Shown here: piece by piece, positions 17,335 through 26,067 of the stretch
How positions within the stretch are numbered: the stretch's first letter is position 1
Layout: each line of letters opens with the position of its first letter
DNA from: Pseudarthrobacter chlorophenolicus
GTDB lineage: Bacteria; Actinomycetota; Actinomycetes; Actinomycetales; Micrococcaceae
Length of the DNA: 64,000 nucleotides
NCBI RefSeq assembly: GCF_000962805.1
Contig: NZ_JZTW01000001.1
Coordinates: forward strand, 310,001-374,000
Direction of reading: 5' to 3'
Notes under the pieces: model-generated
What the model was told of the DNA's origin: nothing
The model's database searches: none
The model's input: the letters and a program-made list of their open reading frames with translations, nothing else
Position numbers and translations under genes: made by a program

Positions 17335-19128
17335 ATGACCGGAACCAGATCCAGCCTGGCGCCCTGGCGCGTCAAGCTCATGAGCACCGTGGTGGCGGTG
17401 GTGGCCATGGCCGCCGCGCTGCTGACGCCGGGGGCGGCCAACGCGGCCGTGGACAACCCCGCACCAGGGCCCCTCGTGTCCTTCACTTTCGATGACGGCG
17501 CCCAAAGCGCACTGACGCAGGCCGCGCCCACCCTCCAGAAGTACGGGCTGACGGGCACGAACTACGTGATCACCGGCTGCGTCGGCATGACGACAGTACC
17601 GAACACCTGCCGCGCCAACACCGATGTGCCCTACATGACCTGGAGCCAGATCCTGCAGCTGCAGAACACCTACGGCTGGGAGATCGGATCACACACCGTC
17701 AACCACCAGTGCCTCGTCAGCGTTGGCGATGACTGCCAGGCGAACAAGCTGACCGCAGCGCAGGTGGAAGCCCAGCTCGCCAACAGCAAGTCGGCACTGG
17801 CCGCCCAGGGCATCAATGCCACGGCCTTCGCGCCACCCTACGGCGACTACGACATGTCGGCGGTTGCGCGGGTGGCCAAATACTACAGCTCCATGCGCGG
17901 CTTCGCCGACACGGGCAACAACATCTGGCCGCTGGGCGACTACCTGCTCCGCAACGTCCCGGTCCAGGAAGTCACCACCCCGGTGACGGCGCTGAAGGCC
18001 CAGGTGGACGCAGCCATCGCCAACAAGCAGTGGGTGGTCTTCACGTTCCATGACATCCGGCCCAACCCCAGCCAGGTCCCCGATGACTACCAGTACGGCA
18101 CCGCGGAACTGGACCAGCTCGCCGCCTATGTGAAGACCAAGGTGGCTGCCGGGCAAATCCGCAACGTCAACGTCAGCAAGGGCCTCGTGACCGGTTCACC
18201 GAACCTGATGCCGAACCCGTCGTTCAACACGGGAATCGCCGACGGATGGCGCACCGATGCACCTGCGGCCATCACGGCCGACGCCGCAACCAACGGCAGC
18301 TTCCCGGACGCTGCCCGGTCCATCAAGATGGTGTCCGGGACGGCAACGGGGCACCTGTTCTCGCCGGCTGTGGCAGTGTCACCGACCACGAACTACCTGT
18401 TCAAGTCCTACCTGAACGTCGCTGCCATCACCAGCGGCGAAGTGGGCTTCTACGTGGACGAGTACAACGCGGCCGGGCAGTGGATCTCCGGACAGTTCCG
18501 CAAGCGCGAGAACACCAGGTGGGTGGAGGCCATGAACTTCACCTACACGCCGAGCTCCACCAATGTGGCCAAGGCCAGCCTCCAGGTGTGGGTGACCGGC
18601 AGCGGAATTACGGCCTACCTGGACAACGTGCAGTTGCTGGCCCTGACCGCGGGGACCACCCCGCCGCCGCCAACGTCCACCAACCTGGTGGCCAACGGCA
18701 CCTTCGACGCCGGGATCAGCTCGGGCTGGACCACTGACTCCGCGCCCACCATCGTGGCGGACGCAGCCAACCACGGAAGTCCCGCCAACCCGGTCAACTC
18801 CGTCAAACTGGCGTCCACGACGGCGAACAAGCATCTGTTCTCACCCCAGGTGGCGGTTACGGCCGGGACCTACAACATCGCCGGGTACCTGAATGTCGCA
18901 GCCCGCACCAGCGGTGAGGTGGGCTTCTACATCGACGAGTACAACGCCGCAGGACAGTGGATCTCCGGGCAGTACAAGCTCGGCGTGGCGGCCGCTGGAG
19001 TGACCAACGTGGACCTGACTTACTCGCCAAGCACCACCACGGTGGCGAAGGCAAGCCTGCAGGTCATCGTCCAGGCCAACTCCGGGCTGCAGGCGTATTT
19101 CGACGACGTCCGCTGGACCAAACCCTGA
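17335..19128 (+). CDS. Secreted polysaccharide deacetylase with two C-terminal carbohydrate-binding-like repeats
   Basis: 597 aa. A Sec signal peptide (about 1-38, ending near 'GAANAA') is followed by a NodB domain with FDD at 52-54, HTVNH at about 120-124, PPYG at about 165 and a 'VFTFHD' motif. Two homologous beta-sandwich modules follow (about 288-440 and 448-597), beginning NLMPNPSF and NLVANGTF and sharing 'SGEVGFYVDEYNAAGQWISG' almost identically; they look like a recent duplication of a CBM-type module. ATG 17335 is chosen because it gives a clean signal peptide; the frame is open upstream to 17092 but overlaps the previous gene. It probably deacetylates and binds the released polymer. 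Confidence 0.85.
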   Translation: MTGTRSSLAPWRVKLMSTVVAVVAMAAALLTPGAANAAVDNPAPGPLVSFTFDDGAQSALTQAAPTLQKYGLTGTNYVITGCVGMTTVPNTCRANTDVPYMTWSQILQLQNTYGWEIGSHTVNHQCLVSVGDDCQANKLTAAQVEAQLANSKSALAAQGINATAFAPPYGDYDMSAVARVAKYYSSMRGFADTGNNIWPLGDYLLRNVPVQEVTTPVTALKAQVDAAIANKQWVVFTFHDIRPNPSQVPDDYQYGTAELDQLAAYVKTKVAAGQIRNVNVSKGLVTGSPNLMPNPSFNTGIADGWRTDAPAAITADAATNGSFPDAARSIKMVSGTATGHLFSPAVAVSPTTNYLFKSYLNVAAITSGEVGFYVDEYNAAGQWISGQFRKRENTRWVEAMNFTYTPSSTNVAKASLQVWVTGSGITAYLDNVQLLALTAGTTPPPPTSTNLVANGTFDAGISSGWTTDSAPTIVADAANHGSPANPVNSVKLASTTANKHLFSPQVAVTAGTYNIAGYLNVAARTSGEVGFYIDEYNAAGQWISGQYKLGVAAAGVTNVDLTYSPSTTTVAKASLQVIVQANSGLQAYFDDVRWTKP

Positions 19129-19170
19129 CGCCCGGCCCAGGATTGAGGGCACCGGATGGGAGGAGACAGG

Positions 19171-20856
19171 ATGGCCTGGCGCCCGCGCGTAGCGATCGTG
19201 CTGGCGTCCGGCGTCCTGCTCGCCCTTGCAGGCTGCACGCCGGACAGTCCGGAGCCTGACATGGTGGTCAACCTGCTCCAGCAGGACTGGCAGCATACGT
19301 CAGGGGTGACGCCCGACGACGGCGGGTTGCGGGTGGCGGCCACGTCGCGGAGCATCGTGGAACAGGACGGCGGGGGAGGGCAGCCAAACCCGCCGGTCAA
19401 CCTGGCCGGAACACACCTCGTGGCCACCGGTGACTTCACCCTCAGCGCATCGTTCACCGACGTGACGGCCGATGCCTCCCTGACGGTCTACGACAGCCCG
19501 CCGGTGATCGCCGACGAGTTCCGGATAGAACCCGCGGGCCTGCGGCTCACCCTGCGCGGCGACGACCTGGATATTGCGGTCTTTGACGGCTCACGCCAAA
19601 AGTCCGTGACCAATCCCCAACCGGCGCATGACGAGCGGGTCCGGCTCCAGGACCCCGGGGCGGAGCTCACAGTGCGACGGTCCGGGGACAAGCTTGAGGT
19701 GGGCAGCGGCGGGAACACTGTGCTGTCCCGGTCCCTGCACGGCATTTTCGGCTCCGGGCAGCTGTGGCTGGGGCTCGCGAGCGACGCCGGATCGTTCCAG
19801 GTCAGATCCCTAACTGCCACCGCTCCCGGCGGTGTCTCCCTGACCGCGGCGGGTCCCGCCGTCGAGCAGGCAAGCCAACTGCCCGATGGCCTGCAGGCGC
19901 TGGCGGCACGGATCCGTCCGGACTTCAGGATCGGTGCCGCGGTGGCACTCGGACCGCTGGCCTCGGACGCCGACTACGGGCGGGTGCTCGTGGGGAATTT
20001 CGGCGCCATCACCCCGGAGAACGCGATGAAGGCGCAGAACCTCTCCCCACAGCAGGGCGCCTACACCTTCGAAGAGGCGGACGCGATCCTCGCGGTCGCG
20101 GAAAGCAAGGGCATGGCCGTGCACGGCCACACCATTGCCTTCACGGAGGCGATGCCCCGCTGGATGCAGGAACTTCCCTCGGGCACCGAAGCGGAGCGCA
20201 GCGCCAGTGCGGAGGCCCTGCTCGACTACGTCACCGCCGTCGTGACGCACTTCCGGGGCCGGCTCGATTCCCTGGACGTTGTCAACGAGCCCTTTGACAC
20301 TGACCAAGGCACGGACCTCCAGCAGAACATCTGGTACCGCGTCTTCGGACCGGCCTACCCGGCCGCCGTTTCGCAGGCCGTCTACGCGGCCGATCCGCAG
20401 GTGAAGCAGTTCATCAACGAGAACGGGGCGGACGTTCCGGGGCGCCGCCAGGACGCGCTGCTCAAGCTCGCCCTGGACACGAATGCCGCAGGCGGGCACA
20501 TTTACGGCGTGGGCCTCCAAGCCCACGTCTACAACCTCGAAACCGACGCCATCCCGGCCGGCGAGCTCACCAAGACCCTGCGGAACTTCCAGGACGCCGG
20601 GCTGCGCGTCCGCATCTCGGAAAACGACGTGGCGGACGACGACGGTACTGACGTCCAGGCGGCGCAGTATGCCACCATCCTGGACACCTGCCTGCGTTCA
20701 AGCGCCTGCGTCTCCTACACGACGTGGGGCGTGGACAACCGCTACGACTGGCTGATCGACGACGACGGAAGCCTGCAGCAGGGACACGACTACCTGTTCG
20801 AAAACGGCAAGCCGACCCCGCCCTACGACGCGATAAGGAAAGTGCTGGGCGGTTGA
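19171..20856 (+). CDS. Divergent GH10-family glycoside hydrolase, lipoprotein
   Basis: 561 aa. The signal sequence ends in a lipobox (LALAGC), so the mature protein is probably lipid-anchored outside the membrane. Residues about 30-235 form a beta-rich, lectin-like domain; a GH10 (beta/alpha)8 domain covers about 250-555. The acid/base Glu is in 'LDVVNEP' (about 372), and the nucleophile is predicted in 'VRISENDVA' (about 483), where typical xylanases have ITELD. The substrate-site 'HGHTIAFTEAMPRWM' departs from the usual HTLVWHSQ pattern. ATG 19171 has GGAGGA seven bases upstream, which rules out the ATG at 19156. Its place after two deacetylases suggests that it trims the cassette's own polymer rather than plant xylan; this is inference. 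Confidence 0.8.
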   Translation: MAWRPRVAIVLASGVLLALAGCTPDSPEPDMVVNLLQQDWQHTSGVTPDDGGLRVAATSRSIVEQDGGGGQPNPPVNLAGTHLVATGDFTLSASFTDVTADASLTVYDSPPVIADEFRIEPAGLRLTLRGDDLDIAVFDGSRQKSVTNPQPAHDERVRLQDPGAELTVRRSGDKLEVGSGGNTVLSRSLHGIFGSGQLWLGLASDAGSFQVRSLTATAPGGVSLTAAGPAVEQASQLPDGLQALAARIRPDFRIGAAVALGPLASDADYGRVLVGNFGAITPENAMKAQNLSPQQGAYTFEEADAILAVAESKGMAVHGHTIAFTEAMPRWMQELPSGTEAERSASAEALLDYVTAVVTHFRGRLDSLDVVNEPFDTDQGTDLQQNIWYRVFGPAYPAAVSQAVYAADPQVKQFINENGADVPGRRQDALLKLALDTNAAGGHIYGVGLQAHVYNLETDAIPAGELTKTLRNFQDAGLRVRISENDVADDDGTDVQAAQYATILDTCLRSSACVSYTTWGVDNRYDWLIDDDGSLQQGHDYLFENGKPTPPYDAIRKVLGG

Positions 20857-20866
20857 CCCGGACCGT

Positions 20867-21985
20867 TCAGCCGGCGGCCTGCAGCGGAGTCCGACGTTTG
20901 GCCAGAGCATTCTTACGCGCGGTCCGGAGCATGTCCACCGTGAGCAGCAGCAGCGCCACCCACACCACGCCAAAGCCGATCCAGCGCTCCGCGGTCATGG
21001 CTTCGCGGAAGACCACGAGGGCCACGATGAACTGCAGGACCGGGGCGAAATACTGCAGCAGGCCGATGGTGGTCATCGGCAGCCGGCGCGCGGACGCGCC
21101 GAAAAAGACGAGGGGAACCGCGGTAATCACGCCGGAGGCCAGGAGCAGCCAGAAGTGGCCGGCTCCCTGGGTGGTCAGCGTGGCGGCCCCCGAAACGCCG
21201 AGGGTCACCATGGTGGCGGCCGCGAACGGTGCCAGCACCACGGTTTCCACGCTGAGGCTGGTCACGGCGTCCACGCGGGGGCCCACGCGCTTCTTTACGA
21301 AGCCGTACAGGCCAAAACTGAACGCCAGCGTCAGGGCAATCCAGGGCAGCTTGCCGTAGGAATAGGTGAGCACCCCGACCGCAATGAAACCGATGGCTAC
21401 GGCGGCCCACTGCAGCGGGCGCAGCTTCTCCTTGAGGACGAACACGCCGAGCAGCACGGAGACCAGCGGGTTGATGAAGTAGCCCAGCGAGGTTTCCACC
21501 GCCTGGTTGGTGGTCACCCCGTACGTATACGTCAGCCAGTTGACGGCGATGAGGAAGGCCGCCAGCGCCAGGGAACCGAAGACGGCACGGGTGCGGAGTG
21601 CGGCGATCAGGGCTGGCCACGCCCTCGTTACAGTGACCAGCAGGGCGCAGAACAGCAGGGACCACACCACGCGGTTGGCCACGATTTCGACGGCGCCGGC
21701 GGGCTTGAGCACGAAGAAGTACAGCGGGAGCAGCCCCCACAGCCCGTACGCTCCGATGCCGAAGAGGATTCCCGCCGTCGTGTCCCTGTCATTGACCGCG
21801 GCATCCGCCGCCCTGGCGGTCGCCGCGTCCGGACGGGCCGGGGCATGGGCGGAAGCCGGGAGAGGAGATGCGGGGGAGGAGGAAGGATCGGGGTGCGGCA
21901 CGGAACCCATAACATCAGCTGCAGGCCCGGTATTCCAAGCAGCGGGGTCCGAAATCCGGCAATTAGTCAGTACGCTTGCTTTCAT
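20867..21985 (-). CDS. RarD-type EamA family transporter
   Basis: 372 aa, if the ATG at 21985 is used. Residues 1-68 are a low-complexity Ala/Pro/Ser tail, then ten transmembrane helices follow (about 72-360) with the RarD opening 'GILFGIGAYGLWGLLPLYFF' and the second-half repeat 'SFGLYGFVKKRVGPRVDAV'. It belongs to the drug/metabolite transporter superfamily; RarD substrates are not firmly known. The open frame extends to 22933 on this strand but overlaps the topoisomerase gene, so the longer form is rejected. ATG 21910 is an alternative start that would shorten the tail. The gene is divergent from, and overlaps by two bases, the predicted leaderless peptide ORF of the topoisomerase gene. 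Confidence 0.82.
   Translation of the reverse strand: MKASVLTNCRISDPAAWNTGPAADVMGSVPHPDPSSSPASPLPASAHAPARPDAATARAADAAVNDRDTTAGILFGIGAYGLWGLLPLYFFVLKPAGAVEIVANRVVWSLLFCALLVTVTRAWPALIAALRTRAVFGSLALAAFLIAVNWLTYTYGVTTNQAVETSLGYFINPLVSVLLGVFVLKEKLRPLQWAAVAIGFIAVGVLTYSYGKLPWIALTLAFSFGLYGFVKKRVGPRVDAVTSLSVETVVLAPFAAATMVTLGVSGAATLTTQGAGHFWLLLASGVITAVPLVFFGASARRLPMTTIGLLQYFAPVLQFIVALVVFREAMTAERWIGFGVVWVALLLLTVDMLRTARKNALAKRRTPLQAAG
21971..21976 (+). promoter_or_regulatory. -10 box before the 11-codon leader ORF of the topoisomerase
   Basis: TACGCT ends seven bases before ATG 21984, the spacing seen for other leaderless genes in this window. Confidence 0.4.
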
Positions 21986-22019
21986 GGATTCAGCCAACCT
22001 GCCGAAAGCTTCCCGATGA
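21984..22019 (+). CDS. Possible 11-codon leader peptide overlapping the topoisomerase start
   Basis: MDSANLPKASR, with its stop TGA (22017-22019) overlapping the topoisomerase ATG (22016-22018) as ATGA. The -10 box at 21971-21976 would place the mRNA 5' end at this ATG. If real, ribosomes would enter on the leader peptide and reinitiate on the topoisomerase, which has no good ribosome site of its own. Confidence 0.35.
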   Translation: MDSANLPKASR

Positions 22020-23014
22020 GGCTCCGGCGCAGTAACGCCTCGGGCCGCGGCTACCGCCGTATCGCCGCCGGAAAAGGCTTCAGCTACAGGGACCTCGACG
22101 GGTCCACGGTGCCGCCGGGACCTGTCCGGGAACGGCTGGAGGGCATCGGCATCCCGCCGGCATGGACTGACGTGTGGATTGCTCCGTTTGAGAACGGGCA
22201 CATCCAGGCCACCGGCGTCGACGCCGTGGGCCGGCGGCAGTACATCTACCACCCGCAGTGGCGGGAACGGAAGGACCGGCTCAAGTTCGACCGGTCGCTG
22301 CAGCTTGCCGAGTCCCTGCCGACCGCGCGGCGGCGGGTCACCATGGACCTGCGCAGTGACGGGTTCACCCGGGAACGCGTGCTGGCTGGCGCTTTCCGGA
22401 TGCTGGACAGCGGGTCCCTGCGCGTGGGGTCCGAGCGGTACACCAACGAGAACGGCAGCCGCGGGCTGGCTACCCTGCTGTGCGCTCACGTCCAGGTGCG
22501 CAAGGACCGGATCCTGCTGAGCTTCCCGGCCAAGAGCGGCAAGGACTGGGAATCGGAAATCCGCGACGCCGATCTCGCCGCCCTGGTGCGGCTGCTCAAG
22601 CGGCGCGGTGGCAACGCCCGGCTGCTGGCCTACAAGGACGGCCGGAGCTGGCGGCCGGTCACCAGCGCGGACATCAACGCCTACGTCAAGGAACGCACCG
22701 GCTCCGACTTCACGGCGAAGGACTTCCGCACCTTGCGGGGCACCCTGGCAGCGGCCGCCAGCCTGGCCCGGACCGGAACGCAACCGACGGTGGCCAAGCG
22801 GAAGCGGGCTGTCAGCCGGGCCATGATGGACGCGGCCGAGGTGCTGGGGAACACGCCGTCGATAGCCCGCAAGAGCTACGTGGACCCACGCGTCGTGGAC
22901 CACTTCAACGACGGCGAAACCATCGACCCCCACCGGATCGAGTCGGCCGAAGCAGAGCTTCGGGCACTGCTGTACCGCGAAGGTGACGTTGTACCGCTGG
23001 CGAAAAGCGGCTGA
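22016..23014 (+). CDS. Type IB DNA topoisomerase
   Basis: 332 aa, the usual size for bacterial (poxvirus-like) topoisomerase IB, which relaxes supercoils through a 3'-phosphotyrosine. The N-terminal DNA-clamp domain begins MRLRRSNASGRGYRR with 'GKGFSYRDLDG'. The C-terminal catalytic domain has 'YIYHPQWRERKDRLKFDRS', the Arg-containing 'KDFRTLRGT' and the nucleophilic Tyr at about 287 in 'ARKSYVDPRVV'. Most relatives carry Trp after FRT; here it is Leu. The upstream open frame to 21155 is antisense to the RarD-like gene and is not used. Non-essential accessory topoisomerases of this type are scattered in actinobacteria. Confidence 0.88.
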   Translation: MRLRRSNASGRGYRRIAAGKGFSYRDLDGSTVPPGPVRERLEGIGIPPAWTDVWIAPFENGHIQATGVDAVGRRQYIYHPQWRERKDRLKFDRSLQLAESLPTARRRVTMDLRSDGFTRERVLAGAFRMLDSGSLRVGSERYTNENGSRGLATLLCAHVQVRKDRILLSFPAKSGKDWESEIRDADLAALVRLLKRRGGNARLLAYKDGRSWRPVTSADINAYVKERTGSDFTAKDFRTLRGTLAAAASLARTGTQPTVAKRKRAVSRAMMDAAEVLGNTPSIARKSYVDPRVVDHFNDGETIDPHRIESAEAELRALLYREGDVVPLAKSG

Positions 23015-23096
23015 GCCCTAGAATGGGAAGCTGTTGCGCCACCCAATACGGCGCAGCCCGCGAAACATGCACATGACCACGCCAGAAGGGCTCCCG

Positions 23097-24539
23097 GTGT
23101 CCAATCCCAGCGAAAACAGCTCCACCCGTCCGCTCCGCGTCGCCATTGTGGGCGCAGGACCGGCAGGCGTCTATGCTGCGGACATCCTCACCAAGTCCAG
23201 CGGCGTGAAGGACGGCGATTTCGAGGTCAGCATCGACCTGTTTGAGGCCTACCCCGCGCCCTACGGCCTGATCCGCTACGGCGTGGCTCCGGACCACCCC
23301 CGGATTAAGGGCATCGTCAATGCCCTGCACAAGGTCCTGGACCGCGGCGACATCCGCTTCCTGGGCAACGTGACCTACGGCCGGGACCTGACGCTGCATG
23401 ACTTCCGGGCGTTCTATGACGCCGTGATCTTCTCCACCGGCGCCATCAAGGACGCGGACCTGAACATCCCCGGCATCGACCTGCAGGGATCCTTCGGCGG
23501 CGCGGACTTTGTTTCCTGGTACGACGGCCACCCGGACGTTCCCCGTGACTGGCCCCTGGACGCCAAGGAGATTGCCGTCATCGGCAACGGCAACGTGGCC
23601 CTCGATGTTGCCCGCATGCTGGTCAAGCACCCGGAGGAGCTCCTTACCACCGAAATCCCGGACAACGTCTACCAGGGCCTGAAGTCCTCCCCGGTAACGG
23701 ACGTGCACGTCTTCGGCCGCCGCGGCCCGGCGCAGGTGAAGTTCACCCCGCTGGAGCTGCGCGAACTCAGCCACATGAACGATGTGGACATCGTCCTGTA
23801 CCCCGAGGACTTCGAGTTCGATGAAGCCTCGGACGAGGCCATCCGCAGCAACAACCAGATCAAGACCATGGTGAACACCCTCACCAACTGGCTGGTGGAG
23901 GAGCACGCGGAATCGGAGAATCCTTCCTCCCGCAGGCTGCACCTGCACTTCCTGCACAGCCCTGTGGAGATACTTCCGGAGGCTGTGGATGCCGCCGGCG
24001 GCAAGGTGGCGGGCATCAAATTCGAGCGCATGCAGCTGGACGGCACCGGCAATGCCAAGGGCACGGGGGAGTACGTGGAGTACCCGGTCCAGGCTGTCTA
24101 CCGTGCCATCGGCTACCACGGCTCGGCGCTGGACGAACTGGAATACGACGCCAAGCGCGGCGTCATCCCCAATGAGGGCGGCCGGGTGCTGGACGCCGAA
24201 GGCAACCCCGTCCCGGGCATTTACGCCACCGGCTGGATCAAGCGCGGCCCCGTGGGGCTCATCGGCCACACCAAGGGCGACGCGCTGGAAACCATAGGTT
24301 TCCTGCTGGAAGACCGCCTTACCCTGCCGGCGGCCAGCAACCCTGATCCGCAGGCCATCATCGACCTGCTGGAGGAACGCGGCATCGAGTACACCACATG
24401 GGAGGGCTGGAACAGGCTCGATGCCCACGAGGCCGGCCTCGGAGCAGCATGGACCGGACCGGAAGGCCTGGACCACGTGGTCCGTGAGCGCATCAAGGTG
24501 GTTCCGCGCGAGGACATGATCCGGATCTCCCGCGGCTGA
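23097..24539 (+). CDS. Ferredoxin/adrenodoxin-type NADP+ reductase (FprA-like)
   Basis: About 480 aa. The N-terminal FAD-binding Rossmann motif 'VAIVGAGPAGVYAAD' is followed by the family's 'LFEAYPAPYGLIRYGVAPDHP' region. A second dinucleotide (NADP) motif, 'IAVIGNGNVALDVARML', precedes a characteristic 'VFGRRGPAQVKFTPLELREL'. The C-terminus contains 'ATGWIKRGPVGLIGHTKGDA'. It should pass electrons between NADPH and a ferredoxin. GTG 23097 is preferred because AGAAGGG lies six bases upstream; in-frame ATGs at 23067 and 23073 and the frame opening at 23034 lack such a site. No ferredoxin or P450 gene lies nearby, so its partner is elsewhere. Confidence 0.87.
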   Translation: MSNPSENSSTRPLRVAIVGAGPAGVYAADILTKSSGVKDGDFEVSIDLFEAYPAPYGLIRYGVAPDHPRIKGIVNALHKVLDRGDIRFLGNVTYGRDLTLHDFRAFYDAVIFSTGAIKDADLNIPGIDLQGSFGGADFVSWYDGHPDVPRDWPLDAKEIAVIGNGNVALDVARMLVKHPEELLTTEIPDNVYQGLKSSPVTDVHVFGRRGPAQVKFTPLELRELSHMNDVDIVLYPEDFEFDEASDEAIRSNNQIKTMVNTLTNWLVEEHAESENPSSRRLHLHFLHSPVEILPEAVDAAGGKVAGIKFERMQLDGTGNAKGTGEYVEYPVQAVYRAIGYHGSALDELEYDAKRGVIPNEGGRVLDAEGNPVPGIYATGWIKRGPVGLIGHTKGDALETIGFLLEDRLTLPAASNPDPQAIIDLLEERGIEYTTWEGWNRLDAHEAGLGAAWTGPEGLDHVVRERIKVVPREDMIRISRG

Positions 24540-24545
24540 CCCCCG

Positions 24546-24608
24546 GAGTTTTCGGACAGTTACAAGGACTTAAACGCCCCCCAGCCCCTCGTAGCTGTCC
24601 AAAAACTC
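24546..24608 (+). repeat. Imperfect long hairpin after the reductase gene
   Basis: 18-bp arms (24546-24563 and 24591-24608) pair with two mismatches around a 27-base loop; the shared core is GGACAG. It probably acts as a terminator and may be a dispersed element. Confidence 0.6.
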
Positions 24609-24714
24609 TGCTGCCAGGAAGGAGGGGCGCCCGCTACAATGGCGAGCATCCCTTGGCCGGCGTGCTGACGCCGTGTCCTCAGACAGCACCGCAGCGCAGC
24701 AGCACAGGAGTTCG

Positions 24715-26061
24715 ATGAAGAACCTCACCCAGCCGGAGCCGCTGCAGCGCAGTGCCCTGGCCGCCCACGAGAAACTCGACGGCGGCCGGTTTCCCGACGC
24801 CCCCGACGTTCCCGGCCTGCGTTCCCTGATCCGTGAGTCGTGGCTCCGCTCCGCCGGGTTCAAGGCCAACCCGGACAACCCCGCCGCGCCGCTGGCCATG
24901 GACCACGATGAACTTGATGACTACCGGAGCCGGCATCCGCTGGCCACCATCATGCCGGTCATCAACAAACTCCTGGTCCAGCCCAGCCACGACACCGGGC
25001 TCCTGGTGGCGGTGGGTGACGAAGTTGGCCGGCTGCTGTGGGTGGACGGGGATCCTTCGCTGCAACGCCGTGCGGAAGGCATGATGTTCGTTGCCGGGGC
25101 CGACTGGTCCGAAGCCACCGTGGGCACCAGCGCCCCGGGCACTGCCCTGGCGCTGGGCCGCGGGATCCAGATAGCCGGCGCGGAGCACTACCAGCGGGCC
25201 GTCCATCCCTGGAGCTGCACTGCCGTCCCCTTCCACGACCCCGATTCCGGCGCGCTGCTGGGGGTTGTGGACATCACCGGAACAGCGGCGGCAGTGGCCC
25301 CGCACACCTTGTCGCTGGTAGAAGCCACCGTGGCGGCCGCGCAGGCGCAGCTGCGGGTGGAGCGGCTCCAGGCCGCCGCGCAGCTTGCGGCCACGCCCGT
25401 ACGACGCCGGTCCACGGCATCCGCTGCCCGCGCACCGGGCGCCGGTGCACGAGAGGGCAGCCTGTACCGCAACAGCCTCCAGTTGCTGGGCCGCGACCAG
25501 GCACTCCTGAGCATCGACGGCAAGACCGTTGCGCTGTCCGCCCGGCACAGCGAGATCCTGGCCCTGTTGAGCACGCACCCGGACGGGCTGAGCGCCGAGG
25601 AACTGTGCGTCCTGCTCTACCCGGCGGAGGGTTCCAGCATCACCCTGCGGGCCGAAATGGTGCGCCTGCGGAAGGTGCTGCAACAGCTCAACCCCGGGGC
25701 CGTGCCCGAATCCAGGCCCTATCGGCTCCCGCTGGACCTGGTGCCGGACAGCGGCCAGGTGCTCAGCTGTCTGCAGCGCGGTGCCCACCGCATTGCGCTG
25801 GAAATCTACCGGGGCGCGGTGCTGCCGCGGTCCGAGGCGCCGGGCATCGTCGACCTACGGAACAAAGTGTCCTCACTCCTTCGCGAGGCTGTCCTCACCG
25901 ACGGCAGCGCCGATTCGCTGCTCCGCTATGCCGCGCTCCCGGAGGCAAGGGACGACGTCGGGATCCGCCGTGCCGCGCTCCGCCTCCTGCCGCCGCGCTC
26001 GCCCAAGCGGGCCGCCGTTGTCGCCGAACTGGAACGGCTGGAAGCCGAACTCCGCGCCTAG
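24715..26061 (+). CDS. GAF-sensor transcriptional regulator with winged-HTH C-terminus
   Basis: 448 aa. The N-terminal half resembles the GAF sensor of AcoR-type activators ('LRSLIRESWLRSAG', then 'GLLVAVGDEVGRLLWVDGD', 'VGTSAPGTALALGRGIQI', 'WSCTAVPFHDPDSGALLGVVDITG'). There is no sigma-54 AAA+ domain. Instead, residues about 265-340 look like an OmpR/SARP-type winged helix (GKTVALSARHSEILALLSTH, LRAEMVRLRKVLQQL), followed by a helical region. ATG 24715 has AGGAG four bases upstream. It lies directly before an acetaldehyde/alcohol dehydrogenase operon and probably activates it through the GGTTGCA...TGCAACC site at 26119-26139. Confidence 0.82.
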   Translation: MKNLTQPEPLQRSALAAHEKLDGGRFPDAPDVPGLRSLIRESWLRSAGFKANPDNPAAPLAMDHDELDDYRSRHPLATIMPVINKLLVQPSHDTGLLVAVGDEVGRLLWVDGDPSLQRRAEGMMFVAGADWSEATVGTSAPGTALALGRGIQIAGAEHYQRAVHPWSCTAVPFHDPDSGALLGVVDITGTAAAVAPHTLSLVEATVAAAQAQLRVERLQAAAQLAATPVRRRSTASAARAPGAGAREGSLYRNSLQLLGRDQALLSIDGKTVALSARHSEILALLSTHPDGLSAEELCVLLYPAEGSSITLRAEMVRLRKVLQQLNPGAVPESRPYRLPLDLVPDSGQVLSCLQRGAHRIALEIYRGAVLPRSEAPGIVDLRNKVSSLLREAVLTDGSADSLLRYAALPEARDDVGIRRAALRLLPPRSPKRAAVVAELERLEAELRA

Positions 26062-26067
26062 TCCTTT

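Noticed and set aside
20867-22933. RarD-like gene extended to 688 codons
   Set aside because: The extra 316 codons lie opposite the topoisomerase gene and lack any transporter feature; the family N-terminus lies near 21780.
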